64,000 nucleotides of DNA from Paenibacillus hunanensis (GCF_014645615.1 NZ_BMMB01000001.1:310001-374000); one strand, 5' to 3'; shown: positions 10,101-20,913, counted from the stretch's first letter. Translations and numbers: made by a program. The notes: generated by a model not told the origin, from the sequence alone.

Positions 10101-12528
10101 CTGCTATAGCTGGAGTCACGATTGGGAAACACTGGAGGAGCAATATAGTCGCACTATGGAGTACAGCCTTCAATCCGGGGATATGCTGTATTTGGCACAT
10201 GCCTGTTATTATATGAACCTGTGGAATCCAGGAATGGAGATCGAGACGTATTTGCAGGAAAGCGACTTTATGCTGGACAAGATTGAGAATACAGGCTATA
10301 TGCCTGCACTGGCGACAGCACGCTTAGCTCAGCAAAAGTTCAGACTGCTGGCAGGTAAGCTGGAGCATACCGATTCACTGAACGAAGGAGCCTTTAATGA
10401 ACAGGAATACCTCGATCTGCTAGAAGGTGCACGCTATTATTCTGGTATTGCGATCTATTATGTTACGCATTTGCAGATCGCCTTCTTGTTTGAACAACGT
10501 GGTCGCTCCCGAGAGCTATTGGAGCAGGCGGATCGTGTGATGCCAACGCTCGCAGGCTCGGCTTTCATGGAGGAAGCGATCTTTTATACCTTTATGTGTC
10601 TTGCAGCCGATTATGATCTGTACAGTATCCATGAAAAGCGCAGGGTACGGAGTAGAATGAAACGCGAGCTGGGCAGAATGAAGAAGCTTGCTGCACACCA
10701 TCCGCATAACTTCCTGTCTCAATATGAGATGATGCAAGCCGAATGGCTTCGTCTTCAAATGAACTACCGTGAAGCGGAGAAGCACTATCATCAGGCGCTA
10801 CGGCATAGTGAACAGGGACACTTTACACGTTATAAGGCAATCGCCAGCGAGCTGGCTGGACGCTTTTATTTGGAGCGTCAGTTGCCCGAAATTGCGGCTT
10901 ATTATGTGAAGCAGGCATCTTACTACTATTCCGTCTGGGGAGCCAAGGCAAAGGTCATGCAGCTTCAGGAAGCCTACGAGGAATTAATGGGACATATTCA
11001 ATGGTTGCCGCTGCATGGCGATCAAACGATGAGCATCTCTACCGAAAATATCGATATTCATCTGCTGCTCAAGGCTTCGCAATCGTTCTCGCGTGAAATC
11101 GAGATCGATCAGCTGCTGCATAGTATCATGAACGTGGTGCTGATTAATGCAGGGGCGCAGCGCGGCTGTATGATTATGAAGTCTGGACCGAGTCTATGGG
11201 CAGAGGGGCGATATGATGAGAACACCGATCAGGTAGATGTGCGCATTCATCATGATCAGCTCGCAATGGGGACTGAATTTCCATGGCTGACCCTGGAAGA
11301 AGTTGCTTCCGGTCAAGAGACGCTCATTTATAATGATGCGCGGTTGAGTAATCGGTTATCTGATATACGCTATATGACAGAGTATCAGCCCAAGTCCGTG
11401 CTGTGTATGCCGCTGGTGAATCAGGAGCGTGTGATCGCAGTCATCTATCTGGAGAACAATCTGATCACCGGTGCCTTCACACGTGAGCGACTGAATATGA
11501 TCAATCTGCTTTCCCGTGAGATGGTGTATGCGATTGAGAATGCCAGTCTGTACAACGAGCTGGAGCATCTGGTCACGCAGCGTACCGAGGAACTGGAGAT
11601 CAAGAACGATCAATTGCTCAAGTACCTCGATATTGTCGATAAAAATGTCATTATTGCTAATATCGATATCTACGGTCGTATTACTCATGTGAGTGAAGAG
11701 TTTTGTTTCCTAACTCGTTACAAGCGTGAAGAGCTGATCGGCAAGCCGCATCAATTTTTCCAGCCACCATCATCCCAGAGGGGAGACATACTGGAAGTCT
11801 TTGCGATCAATGAGCATCGCACCTGGCATGGCGAGCTACTTCAATTTTGCCGTGATCACAGTACGTTATGGCTTGATATGGTCATTGAACCGGAATTTGA
11901 TGGAGATAAGCTGACCGGCTATACGTGTATCGGTCATAATATTACGGATAAAAAGCGAATCGAGCATTTGTCGATTACCGATGAATTGACCGGGCTGTAC
12001 AATCGTCGTTATTTTAATAGCCAGATTCCGTATAAGCTGGAGCAGGCAGTGATCCAGCAGGCGAGCATCACGTTTATTTTGCTGGATATTGATCATTACA
12101 AAAAATACAATGACGCCTATGGTCATTACGAAGGCGACAATGTACTTCGCATCATTGGCTCTACCTTACTGGAGCAGGCAGGACATGACAGTATGGCTTT
12201 CCGGCTTGGTGGGGAGGAGTTTGCGATTCTGCATATTGGTAGCACTTATGATCAATTAGGTGCGTATGCCGAGCGTATTCGTCAGAGCATTGAAGCCTTG
12301 CAGATTCCGCATGAGCAAAGCGATGCTGCACCTTATGTGACGATGTCGATTGGTGTTGGCTTTGTAGAGCGTGCCACCGCTGATCTGTCAGAGGAGAAGC
12401 TGTATCGCCTGGCGGATGAAGCTCTTTATCAAGCAAAGGATAATCAACGAAACTGTGTCGTTATTCATACCCAGCAGACAGAGCCAACGACCTCGGATGA
12501 GGAAGATTATTCTGAGGCTGAACGTTGA
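7117..12528 (+). CDS. Ser/Thr kinase-AAA ATPase-GAF-PAS-GGDEF multidomain signalling protein
   Basis: A 1,803-residue soluble protein. Residues 1-270: protein kinase fold with Lys37, the catalytic loop HKD (129-131, in place of HRD) and DFD (150-152, in place of DFG). Residues 290-640: predicted ATPase with Walker A GEAGVGKT (328-335) and LFMDD near 455-459. Residues 640-1300: helical, TPR-like repeats. About 1310-1480: GAF. 1481-1505: short coiled coil. About 1503-1610: PAS. About 1615-1790: GGDEF with an intact GGEEF signature (1698-1702). The architecture resembles large hybrid kinase/ATPase regulators of actinobacteria, cyanobacteria and Paenibacillus that end in a histidine kinase, SpoIIE or GGDEF output. 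Predicted output: phosphorylation plus c-di-GMP synthesis. The usual RxxD inhibitory site before GGEEF is not evident. The non-canonical DFD may mean an altered or weak kinase. No membrane segment; the coupled upstream membrane protein may anchor it. Confidence 0.88.
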   Translation: MIWKDHKYTVIEEIADHGNKAIYRCINNLSGQRVIAKVLGAKVSTYESIMRIKKEYKLLSELSPTISGIIRPIQLEERGGYMILTLEDISGDSLKSIMKKQHLDTQTILQLAIKLTDIIGSIHDRQIIHKDIKPANLIWNRETDELRLIDFDLSVRWSNEKLDYVATGVMEGSLGYISPEQTGRINRTIDYRSDFYSLGVTLYEMLTGSRPHPVATTMEQIYAIIARKPVSPYEQTSGKVPETLSNIVMKLLEKSPEDRYRSAYGIRADLKKCLASPMNYQFKVGQDDRMTFFRIPQRLYGRDAELTMLEQALDRSIQERVQLVLVAGEAGVGKTALVNELQATVSARKGHFVQGKFEQYNKNIPYSAFVEALRVLLSQWLNSPDEERTSLQHALKLNLGTNAGLMTRWLPELEQLIGSQREPDQLLPVEENNRFFLSVLRLLETLASQQKPIVLFMDDVQWADISSVQLFTRLLESKTLKRVMIIASYRPNEVNELHPLTAAIERVQEQEFIHQMHLQPLSEPVIQQFINDTVELNPQQLKWLAPVIHRQTSGNPFFVQEILKDLYKQNAIYFDQMTGEWTFDSVQIRSLTSNEDLIDYLIQKMKTLPAETQLILSIAALIGRSFHWRVLQLIGYAEKNQLLPALLLAVEEDILVPLQASYHLLDASTLSEDELDRLNIQFAFQHDKLQQALYQMIDPQLRQHLHLKLGWLLLEQPEQSIQTDIMDIAGHLNKGITLVANDIDRERLIEVNMQAGRRAKKAFGYAAALTFLQAAMDLSNVQHWSTHYERMYELYFLYSECAYLIQNYDRGNEISKALLERAHTDIERATIYEMRSSHYMYLGMMAEAIAAGKSGLACLGFAVPKRLTMVIVGKELIAVKIKIGRRKPQELLEGPEVKDPRMKMIMRLLRGFAAPAFISGEKELFAWSVLRQTGLSVRHGNSPESAGAYVGYAMLLAGLGDFKGAEEYGQLAVQLNRNYEDLQWRSQIHVLYSLFCYSWSHDWETLEEQYSRTMEYSLQSGDMLYLAHACYYMNLWNPGMEIETYLQESDFMLDKIENTGYMPALATARLAQQKFRLLAGKLEHTDSLNEGAFNEQEYLDLLEGARYYSGIAIYYVTHLQIAFLFEQRGRSRELLEQADRVMPTLAGSAFMEEAIFYTFMCLAADYDLYSIHEKRRVRSRMKRELGRMKKLAAHHPHNFLSQYEMMQAEWLRLQMNYREAEKHYHQALRHSEQGHFTRYKAIASELAGRFYLERQLPEIAAYYVKQASYYYSVWGAKAKVMQLQEAYEELMGHIQWLPLHGDQTMSISTENIDIHLLLKASQSFSREIEIDQLLHSIMNVVLINAGAQRGCMIMKSGPSLWAEGRYDENTDQVDVRIHHDQLAMGTEFPWLTLEEVASGQETLIYNDARLSNRLSDIRYMTEYQPKSVLCMPLVNQERVIAVIYLENNLITGAFTRERLNMINLLSREMVYAIENASLYNELEHLVTQRTEELEIKNDQLLKYLDIVDKNVIIANIDIYGRITHVSEEFCFLTRYKREELIGKPHQFFQPPSSQRGDILEVFAINEHRTWHGELLQFCRDHSTLWLDMVIEPEFDGDKLTGYTCIGHNITDKKRIEHLSITDELTGLYNRRYFNSQIPYKLEQAVIQQASITFILLDIDHYKKYNDAYGHYEGDNVLRIIGSTLLEQAGHDSMAFRLGGEEFAILHIGSTYDQLGAYAERIRQSIEALQIPHEQSDAAPYVTMSIGVGFVERATADLSEEKLYRLADEALYQAKDNQRNCVVIHTQQTEPTTSDEEDYSEAER

Positions 12529-12554
12529 GAGTAGCTAGTGGAGTAGCAATGAGA

Positions 12555-12629
12555 AGAGCAGAGCATTATTTTTCAGAAGTCACCGATCCTCGGTTAGACT
12601 CTATGAGAAATGATTCTCTGCTCTTTTTC
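12555..12629 (+). terminator. Terminator after the giant kinase gene
   Basis: AGAGCAGAG (12555-12563) pairs with CTCTGCTCT (12616-12624), followed by TTTTT. The partly complementary CATTATTT and AAATGATT extend the stem. Confidence 0.75.
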
Positions 12630-12662
12630 TATGACTGCCGTACGATTTTTACATAAAGGGAC

Positions 12663-12691
12663 TTGAAATCATCGCTCAAGTTGAGTATCAT
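12663..12691 (+). promoter_or_regulatory. Sigma-A promoter of groESL
   Basis: TTGAAA (12663-12668), exactly 17 nt, then TATCAT (12686-12691), ending 11 nt before the CIRCE element. Confidence 0.85.
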
Positions 12692-12702
12692 AAAGTTGGT
12701 TG

Positions 12703-12729
12703 TTAGCACTACACGTTGTTGAGTGCTAA
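12703..12729 (+). promoter_or_regulatory. CIRCE operator (HrcA binding site)
   Basis: TTAGCACTA-N9-GAGTGCTAA matches the CIRCE inverted repeat with one mismatch in the left arm. It overlaps the start of transcription, where the heat-labile repressor HrcA blocks groESL. hrcA itself is not in this window. Confidence 0.95.
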
Positions 12730-12787
12730 CACAACGGTGCAGATGATCTGCACAATGTAATCATTCAAAATAAGGAGGCTATTTTTC

Positions 12788-13069
12788 ATGATCAAACCTT
12801 TAGGTGAACGTGTATTGGTAGAAGCGAGCCAGCAGGAGGAAACAACTGCGTTTGGTATCGTGCTTCCGGATTCCGCCAAAGAAAAACCACAGGAAGGTAC
12901 AATTATCGCTGTGGGTAGCGGACAACTGAAGGATGGAGTTCGTGTTCCGCTTGAAGTAAAAGAAGGCGATCGCGTGCTGTTCTCCAAATATGCCGGTACA
13001 GAAATCAAATTCGAAGGCAAAGAATACCTGATTATGAAAGAAAGCGATATTCACGCAATCATCGGTTAA
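12788..13069 (+). CDS. groES: Co-chaperonin GroES
   Basis: A 93-residue heptameric lid of the GroEL chaperonin. It shows the family start [17 protein letters not shown], the mobile loop [21 protein letters not shown] (about residues 17-37), [34 protein letters not shown] and the terminal ESDIHAII. Length is normal for the family. The ATG follows AAGGAGG by 10 nt. It is the first gene of the CIRCE-controlled bicistron and lies 96 nt before groEL. Confidence 0.98.
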   Translation: MIKPLGERVLVEASQQEETTAFGIVLPDSAKEKPQEGTIIAVGSGQLKDGVRVPLEVKEGDRVLFSKYAGTEIKFEGKEYLIMKESDIHAIIG

Positions 13070-13150
13070 TTCCGCGACCTTGCACATACATCGCCTGGAC
13101 GATTATTGTCTAAGCAACGCTTTTCCAAACCTGATTTTCCAACATACTGA

Positions 13151-14794
<1,644 letters not shown>

Positions 14795-14859
14795 TAAAGG
14801 CGTAAAAGCCTTTTAGCACCAGCCATACTCAATCTGAATATCAGACACTTTTAAAATAG

Positions 14860-14902
14860 AAGCCGCTTATGAGATCTTATATCTCATAAGCGGCTTTTTT
14901 TT
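14860..14902 (+). terminator. Terminator of groESL
   Basis: A perfect 16-bp stem, AAGCCGCTTATGAGAT / ATCTCATAAGCGGCTT (14860-14875 and 14881-14896), with a five-base loop and a run of T. Confidence 0.92.
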
Positions 14903-15340
14903 ATAGTTGAAATATATCAAGAGAGTGAAGCACAAAAAAGAAAGATTACCTGATGATTTTATACTTACCTGGATCATAAATTGAGAGAAGAGCATATTAA
15001 GAATTACAGAATAATTAATGTATATCAGATATAGATTTCTATAAGATGCTCGAACACCTCAACTTATCTAAAACAACATCAATCCAAACAAAAGCTGACA
15101 CTCAGGGGAGAATGTCAGCTTTTTGCATTGGGCACGTATTTGGCAGATACGCACCCGATCTATAAAATTCGGCCGATTTTGAAAGGGGGACTTTCAATCG
15201 TGTTGGATCTATCACTTCGATTTCGAATGTTAGTCCTTGGATGCCAGCTTGATGGGGAGCAAGCTGGAGTGAATAACATCGAGTATTACGTTCAATCGAT
15301 CTATATCAATTTGAATCGTAGTATTTCAAGCAAAACGTTC
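14903..15340. other. Convergent spacer between groEL and the LysM gene
   Basis: It contains a hairpin AAAAGCTGACA / TGTCAGCTTTT (15090-15123), with T-rich flanks usable from either side, and an 8-bp hairpin CCAGCTTG / CAAGCTGG (15244-15267) in the 3' region of the leftward LysM gene. No gene is supported. Confidence 0.5.
15090..15124. terminator. Hairpin with flanking T/A runs, likely terminator of the LysM gene
   Basis: AAAAGCTGACA (15090-15100) and TGTCAGCTTTT (15113-15123) form an 11-bp stem. It is the first good terminator-like structure downstream of the leftward LysM gene, about 215 nt beyond its stop. Confidence 0.55.
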
Positions 15341-15763
15341 TTATTTTTGTGGAACAGTCAGTTGGAATCCAGCAGGCAGCAGGTTGTTGGCAGCAACCAG
15401 CTCGTCTACAGTTACACCATATTGAGCAGCAAGATCAGTCAGGCTGGCACCTTGTGGAACGACAACAGTGATCGTTTTGTTTGTTGCATCAGTAGCTGGA
15501 GTTTGGGAGTTGGCAGGCTCCTGTGTAGTCGTTGTGCTGTCTTCTTCAGTTGTACCAAACAGTGCTTGGAATTGAGCTTCTTGAGCTGCCAGGAATGCTG
15601 CGTTGTTAGCGATACGATCTGCTTTATCTTGACGTTTGTCGTGATTGGATTGTTCGTTCGTTGCAGCGTATGCGTGGCTGCCTCCGATTGGGGCAATTGC
15701 AACTGCACCCAGGGTAGCAGCTAAAGTAGCGGACATCAGGATTTTACTAAATTTTGTGTTCAT
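15341..15763 (-). CDS. Secreted protein with a C-terminal LysM-like domain
   Basis: A 140-residue precursor. Residues 1-33 are a signal peptide (basic MNTKFSK, hydrophobic core, AYA-A cleavage motif). A charged helical segment follows (NEQSNHDKRQDKADRI...), then a Thr/Ala/Pro-rich linker. The last 45 residues look like a LysM repeat (ITVVVPQGASLTDLAAQYGVTVDELVAANNLLPAGFQLTVP). LysM domains bind N-acetylglucosamine polymers such as peptidoglycan, so the protein is probably wall-attached. There is no catalytic domain. The ATG follows AAAGAGGAG. The well-matched promoter and the tandem repeat upstream suggest strong or regulated expression. The exact function is unknown. Confidence 0.82.
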   Translation of the reverse strand: MNTKFSKILMSATLAATLGAVAIAPIGGSHAYAATNEQSNHDKRQDKADRIANNAAFLAAQEAQFQALFGTTEEDSTTTTQEPANSQTPATDATNKTITVVVPQGASLTDLAAQYGVTVDELVAANNLLPAGFQLTVPQK

Positions 15764-15839
15764 GAGTAATGGCTCCTCTTTGTTAATATATTTTTTGTTT
15801 TTGTCATGGTAGTAATACCGTGCTGTTCTTCATGTACTA

Positions 15840-15868
15840 AATATAACATAGATTAAAGATGATTGCAA
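15840..15868 (-). promoter_or_regulatory. Sigma-A promoter of the LysM gene
   Basis: On the minus strand, TTGCAA (15868-15863), 17 nt and TATATT (15845-15840) lie about 77 nt upstream of the ATG. Confidence 0.65.
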
Positions 15869-15870
15869 TA

Positions 15871-15902
15871 CTAAATAAAAGTAAATCTAAATAAAAGTAA
15901 AA
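15871..15902. repeat. Tandem 16-bp direct repeat upstream of the LysM promoter
   Basis: CTAAATAAAAGTAAAT (15871-15886) is followed directly by CTAAATAAAAGTAAAA (15887-15902). The pair ends two bases from the -35 box and could be an activator site or UP-like element. Confidence 0.7.
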
Positions 15903-15958
15903 CTATTTATTTGAAACACTATTTATTAGTAAAGCATATCATTCAAAACCAACACAAA

Positions 15959-15990
15959 AGCCTGCACCCTGAGGATAAGCGGTGCAGGCT
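15959..15990 (-). terminator. Terminator of spo0M
   Basis: Read leftward, AGCCTGCACC / GGTGCAGGCT (15990-15981 and 15968-15959) with a 12-nt loop is followed by TTTTGTGTTGGTTTT. It lies about 170 nt past the spo0M stop. Confidence 0.7.
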
Positions 15991-16161
15991 GTATACGAGC
16001 CAGAAGCTGACGCGTCACGCTTGCGGATTCGTGGTTGATGGTGTAAGCCCATTATAATAGAGCTGTATGTCGACTATATGTCAAAGGATGATCGTATCAT
16101 GCAGCCATATCATCTTTTATCTATATAGCTATTTCGTATACTGCTCGTTTTTTAAAGACTA

Positions 16162-16938
16162 CTAACGACTACTATGGTGAATAATCTCAGCAAGACGGTC
16201 TGCGACATAGCGAGGACCGCGGCGCAGCTCATCAGTACTCAGATTCAGCCAGCTACGACGCTCGTCCATATCAAATGCACTTGCGAAAAATCCACCTAAG
16301 CCTCGCCCACGACGATCCACCTCAACCAGTACCTGCAAGCCGTCTCCACTGAACGCCATCATCAGCTCCAGCTCGCTAACACGACCACTGAACTGGGGAG
16401 CCGGATAAAATTCGATCTCCTGTACATAGGGAACACTAAATGGAGCACGGGATGCATATTCCACGGTCGATGCCTTAAAGCGGAAGCCAAGCACCTCAGC
16501 AGCCTCCAGCACCGTGTCCATATACGGATGCGGCTTTACCGAAATATAATCCTGATCCGTTGGATCTACACTCATTTCAATATCGAGTCCAGTATGAAGC
16601 CATACTTTTTGGCTGCCGATCGTAAGCGGCGTTTGAGCGGGTAGCAGGAAGGCGAAGGGAACCTCAGTTTTTTGTCCACTTTTGATCAGCAGTTTATCCG
16701 ATACACGGTGACGAGCAATCGCGTAATTCACTTCATGCTTTTTATCGTCCTGCTCGCGAGTATAACGAGTCATTACTTCGATATAGATACTTCCCACTTC
16801 CTGATCGACATTGCCGCCCTCAATATAGACTTTACCGTGCACCTCGCCTGTAGGCACATATTCGCTCTGCTCCAATACGGTATCGATTTTGGCAGCACCT
16901 ACACCTACACGCGCAAGCATTTTGTTAAAGAATGACAT
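16162..16938 (-). CDS. spo0M: Sporulation-control protein Spo0M (arrestin-like)
   Basis: A 258-residue cytosolic protein with the start MSFFNKMLARVGVGAAKIDTVLE, which is diagnostic of Spo0M. The N-terminal two thirds have the beta-sandwich arrestin fold (GEVHGKVYIEGGNVDQEVGSIYIEVMTRY, then FAFLLPAQTPLTIGSQKVWLHTGLDIEMSVDPTDQDYI). In B. subtilis Spo0M affects sporulation and cell shape. The C-terminal part includes VEVDRRGRGLGGFF and a basic end. The ATG follows AAAGGGGG. Upstream is an ECF-type promoter, matching the known sigma-W control of spo0M in B. subtilis. Length equals the family norm. Confidence 0.92.
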   Translation of the reverse strand: MSFFNKMLARVGVGAAKIDTVLEQSEYVPTGEVHGKVYIEGGNVDQEVGSIYIEVMTRYTREQDDKKHEVNYAIARHRVSDKLLIKSGQKTEVPFAFLLPAQTPLTIGSQKVWLHTGLDIEMSVDPTDQDYISVKPHPYMDTVLEAAEVLGFRFKASTVEYASRAPFSVPYVQEIEFYPAPQFSGRVSELELMMAFSGDGLQVLVEVDRRGRGLGGFFASAFDMDERRSWLNLSTDELRRGPRYVADRLAEIIHHSSR

Positions 16939-17074
16939 TGTCCATTCCCCCTTTGATCCATATAGTGGTTTTCTGATTGCGTCTGCATGTCGTAGCGACG
17001 ACAGCTAAGCTCGGACTGTATATGTATAAATAGAAGCTTGCTGCTCAGCGCTAGGATGATCTTGCTATGGTGAA

Positions 17075-17103
17075 TATACGCAATAGAAACAGCATTCGTT
17101 TCC
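17075..17103 (-). promoter_or_regulatory. ECF (sigma-W-like) promoter of spo0M
   Basis: On the minus strand, GGAAAC (17103-17098), 17 nt, then CGTATA (17080-17075). The AAC/CGTA signature with 16-17 nt spacing is that of ECF sigma factors such as SigW. The 5' leader would be about 130 nt. Confidence 0.6.
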
Positions 17104-17175
17104 AAAAAAAATATATGTAAAAATACCTAGTGCAAAAATACCAGAAAATTGTCGAAATTAATTTAAATTACCTAT

Positions 17176-17200
17176 TAAAAACGATTACACTAACCGATAT
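17176..17200 (+). promoter_or_regulatory. Sigma-D-like motility promoter
   Basis: TAAA (17176-17179) and ACCGATAT (17193-17200; consensus GCCGATAT) are separated by 13 nt, slightly shorter than the usual 14-16. The position, about 50 nt before a chemoreceptor gene, fits the SigD regulon. Confidence 0.55.
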
Positions 17201-17250
17201 AGCTAACATAGAAACTTAACTTTGAGTGAACATGGCCAGGAGGCACACAC

Positions 17251-18933
17251 ATGAATATTAAAATGAAGCTATACAGCATTTTCTCGATTATGATCCTGAT
17301 TGTGCTGATCGTAGCAGGTGTAAGTAGTTATGCTGCACGTTATTTGAACAATAGTTATGATACGTTGCTAAATGGTCATGTCGAAAATATTTCAGCAATT
17401 AAGGATTTGAAGTATTTTGCGGCAGATGAAACCAAATACATGCGTGGTTATTTGTTAACAGGTCAGCAGGATCAGTTGAATCAATTGCAAGATGCAAAGC
17501 AGAGCACCACCAAGCAGATTGCTATGCTGGAGCAAATGTTGTCAGGTAACAATGCACAGCTGCTAGGTGAATTTAAAAGTGTACAAAATGATTATGCAAC
17601 CCTAACAGAACAGCTAACTGCTCTGAAGCAACAGGGGGATGCAGCTACGTATAATCAGCTGGTGGCGACCAAATGTGTACCTATGGCAGAGGCACTTGCA
17701 GATAAAGCTGAAGCGATGGAGGATTATGAGCGTCAGCAACTTGTACAGGAACGTGCAGAGAATGCGCATACTGTGAATGTGGTGCAATGGACATTAATTA
17801 CTGTTGGCATTGTAGCTGTGTTGCTTGGAATTATCATCGCTACCTTCGTAGTGCGTATGTTCTCCAGACCGATCAAGCTTGTTGCCGATTCTGCGAGTGA
17901 AATTGCTAACGGTAATCTGACCATTCCAGATATTGAGATCCATTCTAAGGATGAGCTTGGACAGATGGCCACAGCCTTCAATTCTATGAAAAATAAGCTA
18001 CGTGAGCTAATGAATATGATTGCTAGTAGCTCCGAGCAGATGGCTGCGGCGTCAGAGCAATTGTATGCGAATGCGGAGGAAGGCATCAGTGTTTCCACCA
18101 ATACAGCTGCAATCGTAAGTGGTATGTCTGATTCAGCGACAGCACAGCGTATGCAGGTGAACGAGAACAAACAGCGACTGGATCAGAACTCCAGCAGTAT
18201 CGCTGATATCGTTGCAGCTACCTCGCAGGTGTCGCAGTCCTCTGAGCGTGTACTCAGCGAAGTGGAGCAGGGTAATCGTAATGTACAGCATACCGTTACT
18301 CAGATGAGCGTGATTGATCAGACTGTACAGGAAACAGCAGCATCGTTGTATAAGCTTGCTGAGCATTCGCAGGAAATTGCCGCCATCATACAGGTCATTC
18401 GTGATATTGCCAGTCAGACAAATCTACTATCGCTGAATGCTTCTATCGAAGCAGCTCGTGCAGGTGAGCATGGTAATGGCTTTGCCGTCGTTGCCAGCGA
18501 GGTGAAAAAGCTTGCGGATTATTCCAGTCAATCAGCTGGACAGATCAGCACGAAGATTGAGGATATGATTCAAAATATGTCATATACTGTGTCGAAAATG
18601 GAAGAGGGAGCACGTCAGGTACAGAGTGGAACCGCAGCAGTACAGCAGATGGGTGCGATTTTTGATACCGTTCAGGATACAATTCAGATTGTATCGGTTC
18701 AGGTGAAGGAGGCGCTACAGGCATCCGATGTATTATCGCGCTCGGCATCCAGTATTATGGACGCAGAGAATCATATCGTTGGTATGGCAGATATGATTAT
18801 GGATAACTCGCGCACCGCTACAGATGCCTCCAATCAGCAGGTGAGTATGATGCAGGATATCTCCGCTGCTGCCGATTCACTCAGCCAGATCTCGATGGAG
18901 CTTCAGGAAGAGATTCGCAAATTCCGTGTCTAA
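17251..18933 (+). CDS. Methyl-accepting chemotaxis protein
   Basis: A 560-residue transmembrane chemoreceptor. Helix 1 is at about residues 7-27. The extracellular part, about residues 28-170, is all-helical and resembles a four-helix-bundle ligand domain. Helix 2 is at about 175-203, HAMP at 203-255, and the long cytoplasmic coiled coil follows with the highly conserved hairpin tip [39 protein letters not shown] (about 383-421) that docks CheA/CheW. Methylation-type Gln/Glu pairs flank the tip. The ligand is not deducible. The ATG follows CAGGAGG. A sigma-D-like promoter upstream puts it in the motility regulon. No other chemotaxis gene is adjacent. Confidence 0.93.
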   Translation: MNIKMKLYSIFSIMILIVLIVAGVSSYAARYLNNSYDTLLNGHVENISAIKDLKYFAADETKYMRGYLLTGQQDQLNQLQDAKQSTTKQIAMLEQMLSGNNAQLLGEFKSVQNDYATLTEQLTALKQQGDAATYNQLVATKCVPMAEALADKAEAMEDYERQQLVQERAENAHTVNVVQWTLITVGIVAVLLGIIIATFVVRMFSRPIKLVADSASEIANGNLTIPDIEIHSKDELGQMATAFNSMKNKLRELMNMIASSSEQMAAASEQLYANAEEGISVSTNTAAIVSGMSDSATAQRMQVNENKQRLDQNSSSIADIVAATSQVSQSSERVLSEVEQGNRNVQHTVTQMSVIDQTVQETAASLYKLAEHSQEIAAIIQVIRDIASQTNLLSLNASIEAARAGEHGNGFAVVASEVKKLADYSSQSAGQISTKIEDMIQNMSYTVSKMEEGARQVQSGTAAVQQMGAIFDTVQDTIQIVSVQVKEALQASDVLSRSASSIMDAENHIVGMADMIMDNSRTATDASNQQVSMMQDISAAADSLSQISMELQEEIRKFRV

Positions 18934-18968
18934 TACTGTAATCATGCTGTAATAAGATCGCATGGAAA

Positions 18969-19005
18969 TAGGCTGGGGTCTGGATAATAGGCAGACTCCA
19001 GCCTA
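18969..19005 (+). terminator. Stem-loop after the chemoreceptor gene
   Basis: TAGGCTGG-G-GTCTG (18969-18982) pairs with CAGACTCCAGCCTA (18992-19005). There is no T-run, so this may be an RNA-stabilising hairpin rather than an efficient intrinsic terminator. Confidence 0.45.
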
Positions 19006-19109
19006 AACGTATGTTCCCATCTCGTGCAATCCCGTTTATACTTGTAAGGTATAGAAGTGTCAGATGAACGGATATTAACCACGGTCTGGCACGAGGGGGA
19101 GGAAATAAA

Positions 19110-19577
19110 ATGTCATCCAAGAAAAAATGGGCTGCGGTAACCGCATTGATTGCGGCGATCCTCATTTACTTGATTACAGGCAAGCTGGATCTATCGCATG
19201 TGCTGGGACAGCTTCAAACAGGTACAGGAAGTGTAAAACAACAACAGGGGAATGCAGATTATACACTGCAATTTCCGCTTGATCGTTACCCAGAGACGGG
19301 AGCGCATATTCGCGAAGCGATTGCTGCGGGCAAATCGTCAATCTGTACGATTGATCGCTCTGGTGCGGAGGAGAATCGCAAGGCTTCCTTAAAAGGAATA
19401 CCGACTCGTAAAGGCTATGATCGGGATGAATGGCCGATGGCGATGTGCCAGGAAGGCGGAACGGGTGCGGATATAAAATATGTCACTCCAGCCGATAATC
19501 GAGGGGCTGGTTCATGGATTAGTAACCAATTAGACAATTATCCTGATGGCACCCGTGTATTATTTGAGGTAAAATAG
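19110..19577 (+). CDS. nucB: NucA/NucB-type secreted deoxyribonuclease
   Basis: A 155-residue protein with an N-terminal signal or anchor ([21 protein letters not shown]). The mature part matches the NucA/NucB nuclease fold: [20 protein letters not shown], the catalytic [19 protein letters not shown] and [26 protein letters not shown]. NucB of B. subtilis is a small extracellular DNase made in sporulation, and NucA works in competence; the short form here is closer to NucB. The ATG is preceded by GAGGGGGAGG. A small membrane-protein gene follows closely. A competence inhibitor (Nin) partner, expected beside a NucA, is absent. Confidence 0.85.
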   Translation: MSSKKKWAAVTALIAAILIYLITGKLDLSHVLGQLQTGTGSVKQQQGNADYTLQFPLDRYPETGAHIREAIAAGKSSICTIDRSGAEENRKASLKGIPTRKGYDRDEWPMAMCQEGGTGADIKYVTPADNRGAGSWISNQLDNYPDGTRVLFEVK

Positions 19578-19632
19578 CTAGTGTATGGTTATTTATAATC
19601 AAATGATGTAAATCGGTGAAGGAGGAACGAGT

Positions 19633-19797
19633 GTGGAAACAGCGATGACGGCTCTACTGCCTTTATTTATGGAATTCAACGCACATACCCCTTACATTCT
19701 GCTGTATGCGGTCATGATCGTAGGCGCGTCCATTTTGTTCGGAATTTGGATCAAAAAGCTGAATGATCACAAAGATGATTCGGATAGCGGTATGTAA
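19633..19797 (+). CDS. Small single-pass membrane protein, 54 aa
   Basis: A GTG at 19633, preceded by GAAGGAGGAACGAGT, opens a 54-residue frame: a short N-terminus, one membrane helix (about residues 20-40, ILLYAVMIVGASILFGIWI) and a charged tail, KKLNDHKDDSDSGM. The strong ribosome site and the typical membrane-miniprotein composition argue that it is real. It begins 55 nt after the nuclease gene and ends before the shared bidirectional terminator, so it is likely in the same transcript. Function is unknown; guarding or modulating the nuclease or its secretion would be speculation. Confidence 0.6.
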   Translation: METAMTALLPLFMEFNAHTPYILLYAVMIVGASILFGIWIKKLNDHKDDSDSGM

Positions 19798-19867
19798 TTG
19801 GAAGCAATGACGCATGTGTTCAACATGATAATGCAGGCTAGCTCGAATGGGTGATCCTGCAAATGAT

Positions 19868-19901
19868 AAAAGAGGCTTCCTTAGACAAGGAAGCCTCTTT
19901 T
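19868..19901. terminator. Bidirectional terminator between nucB unit and opuA
   Basis: A perfect 15-bp stem AAAAGAGGCTTCCTT / AAGGAAGCCTCTTTT with an AGAC loop and T-runs on both strands serves the convergent nucB and opuA transcripts. Confidence 0.93.
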
Positions 19902-19935
19902 ATTTTGTACTTGTGTATAGCTATGATGTGAACGA

Positions 19936-20913
<978 letters not shown>

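Noticed and set aside
15128..15724. 198-codon rightward frame over the LysM gene
   Set aside because: The leftward frame has a signal peptide, LysM pattern, ribosome site and promoter; the rightward one has none.
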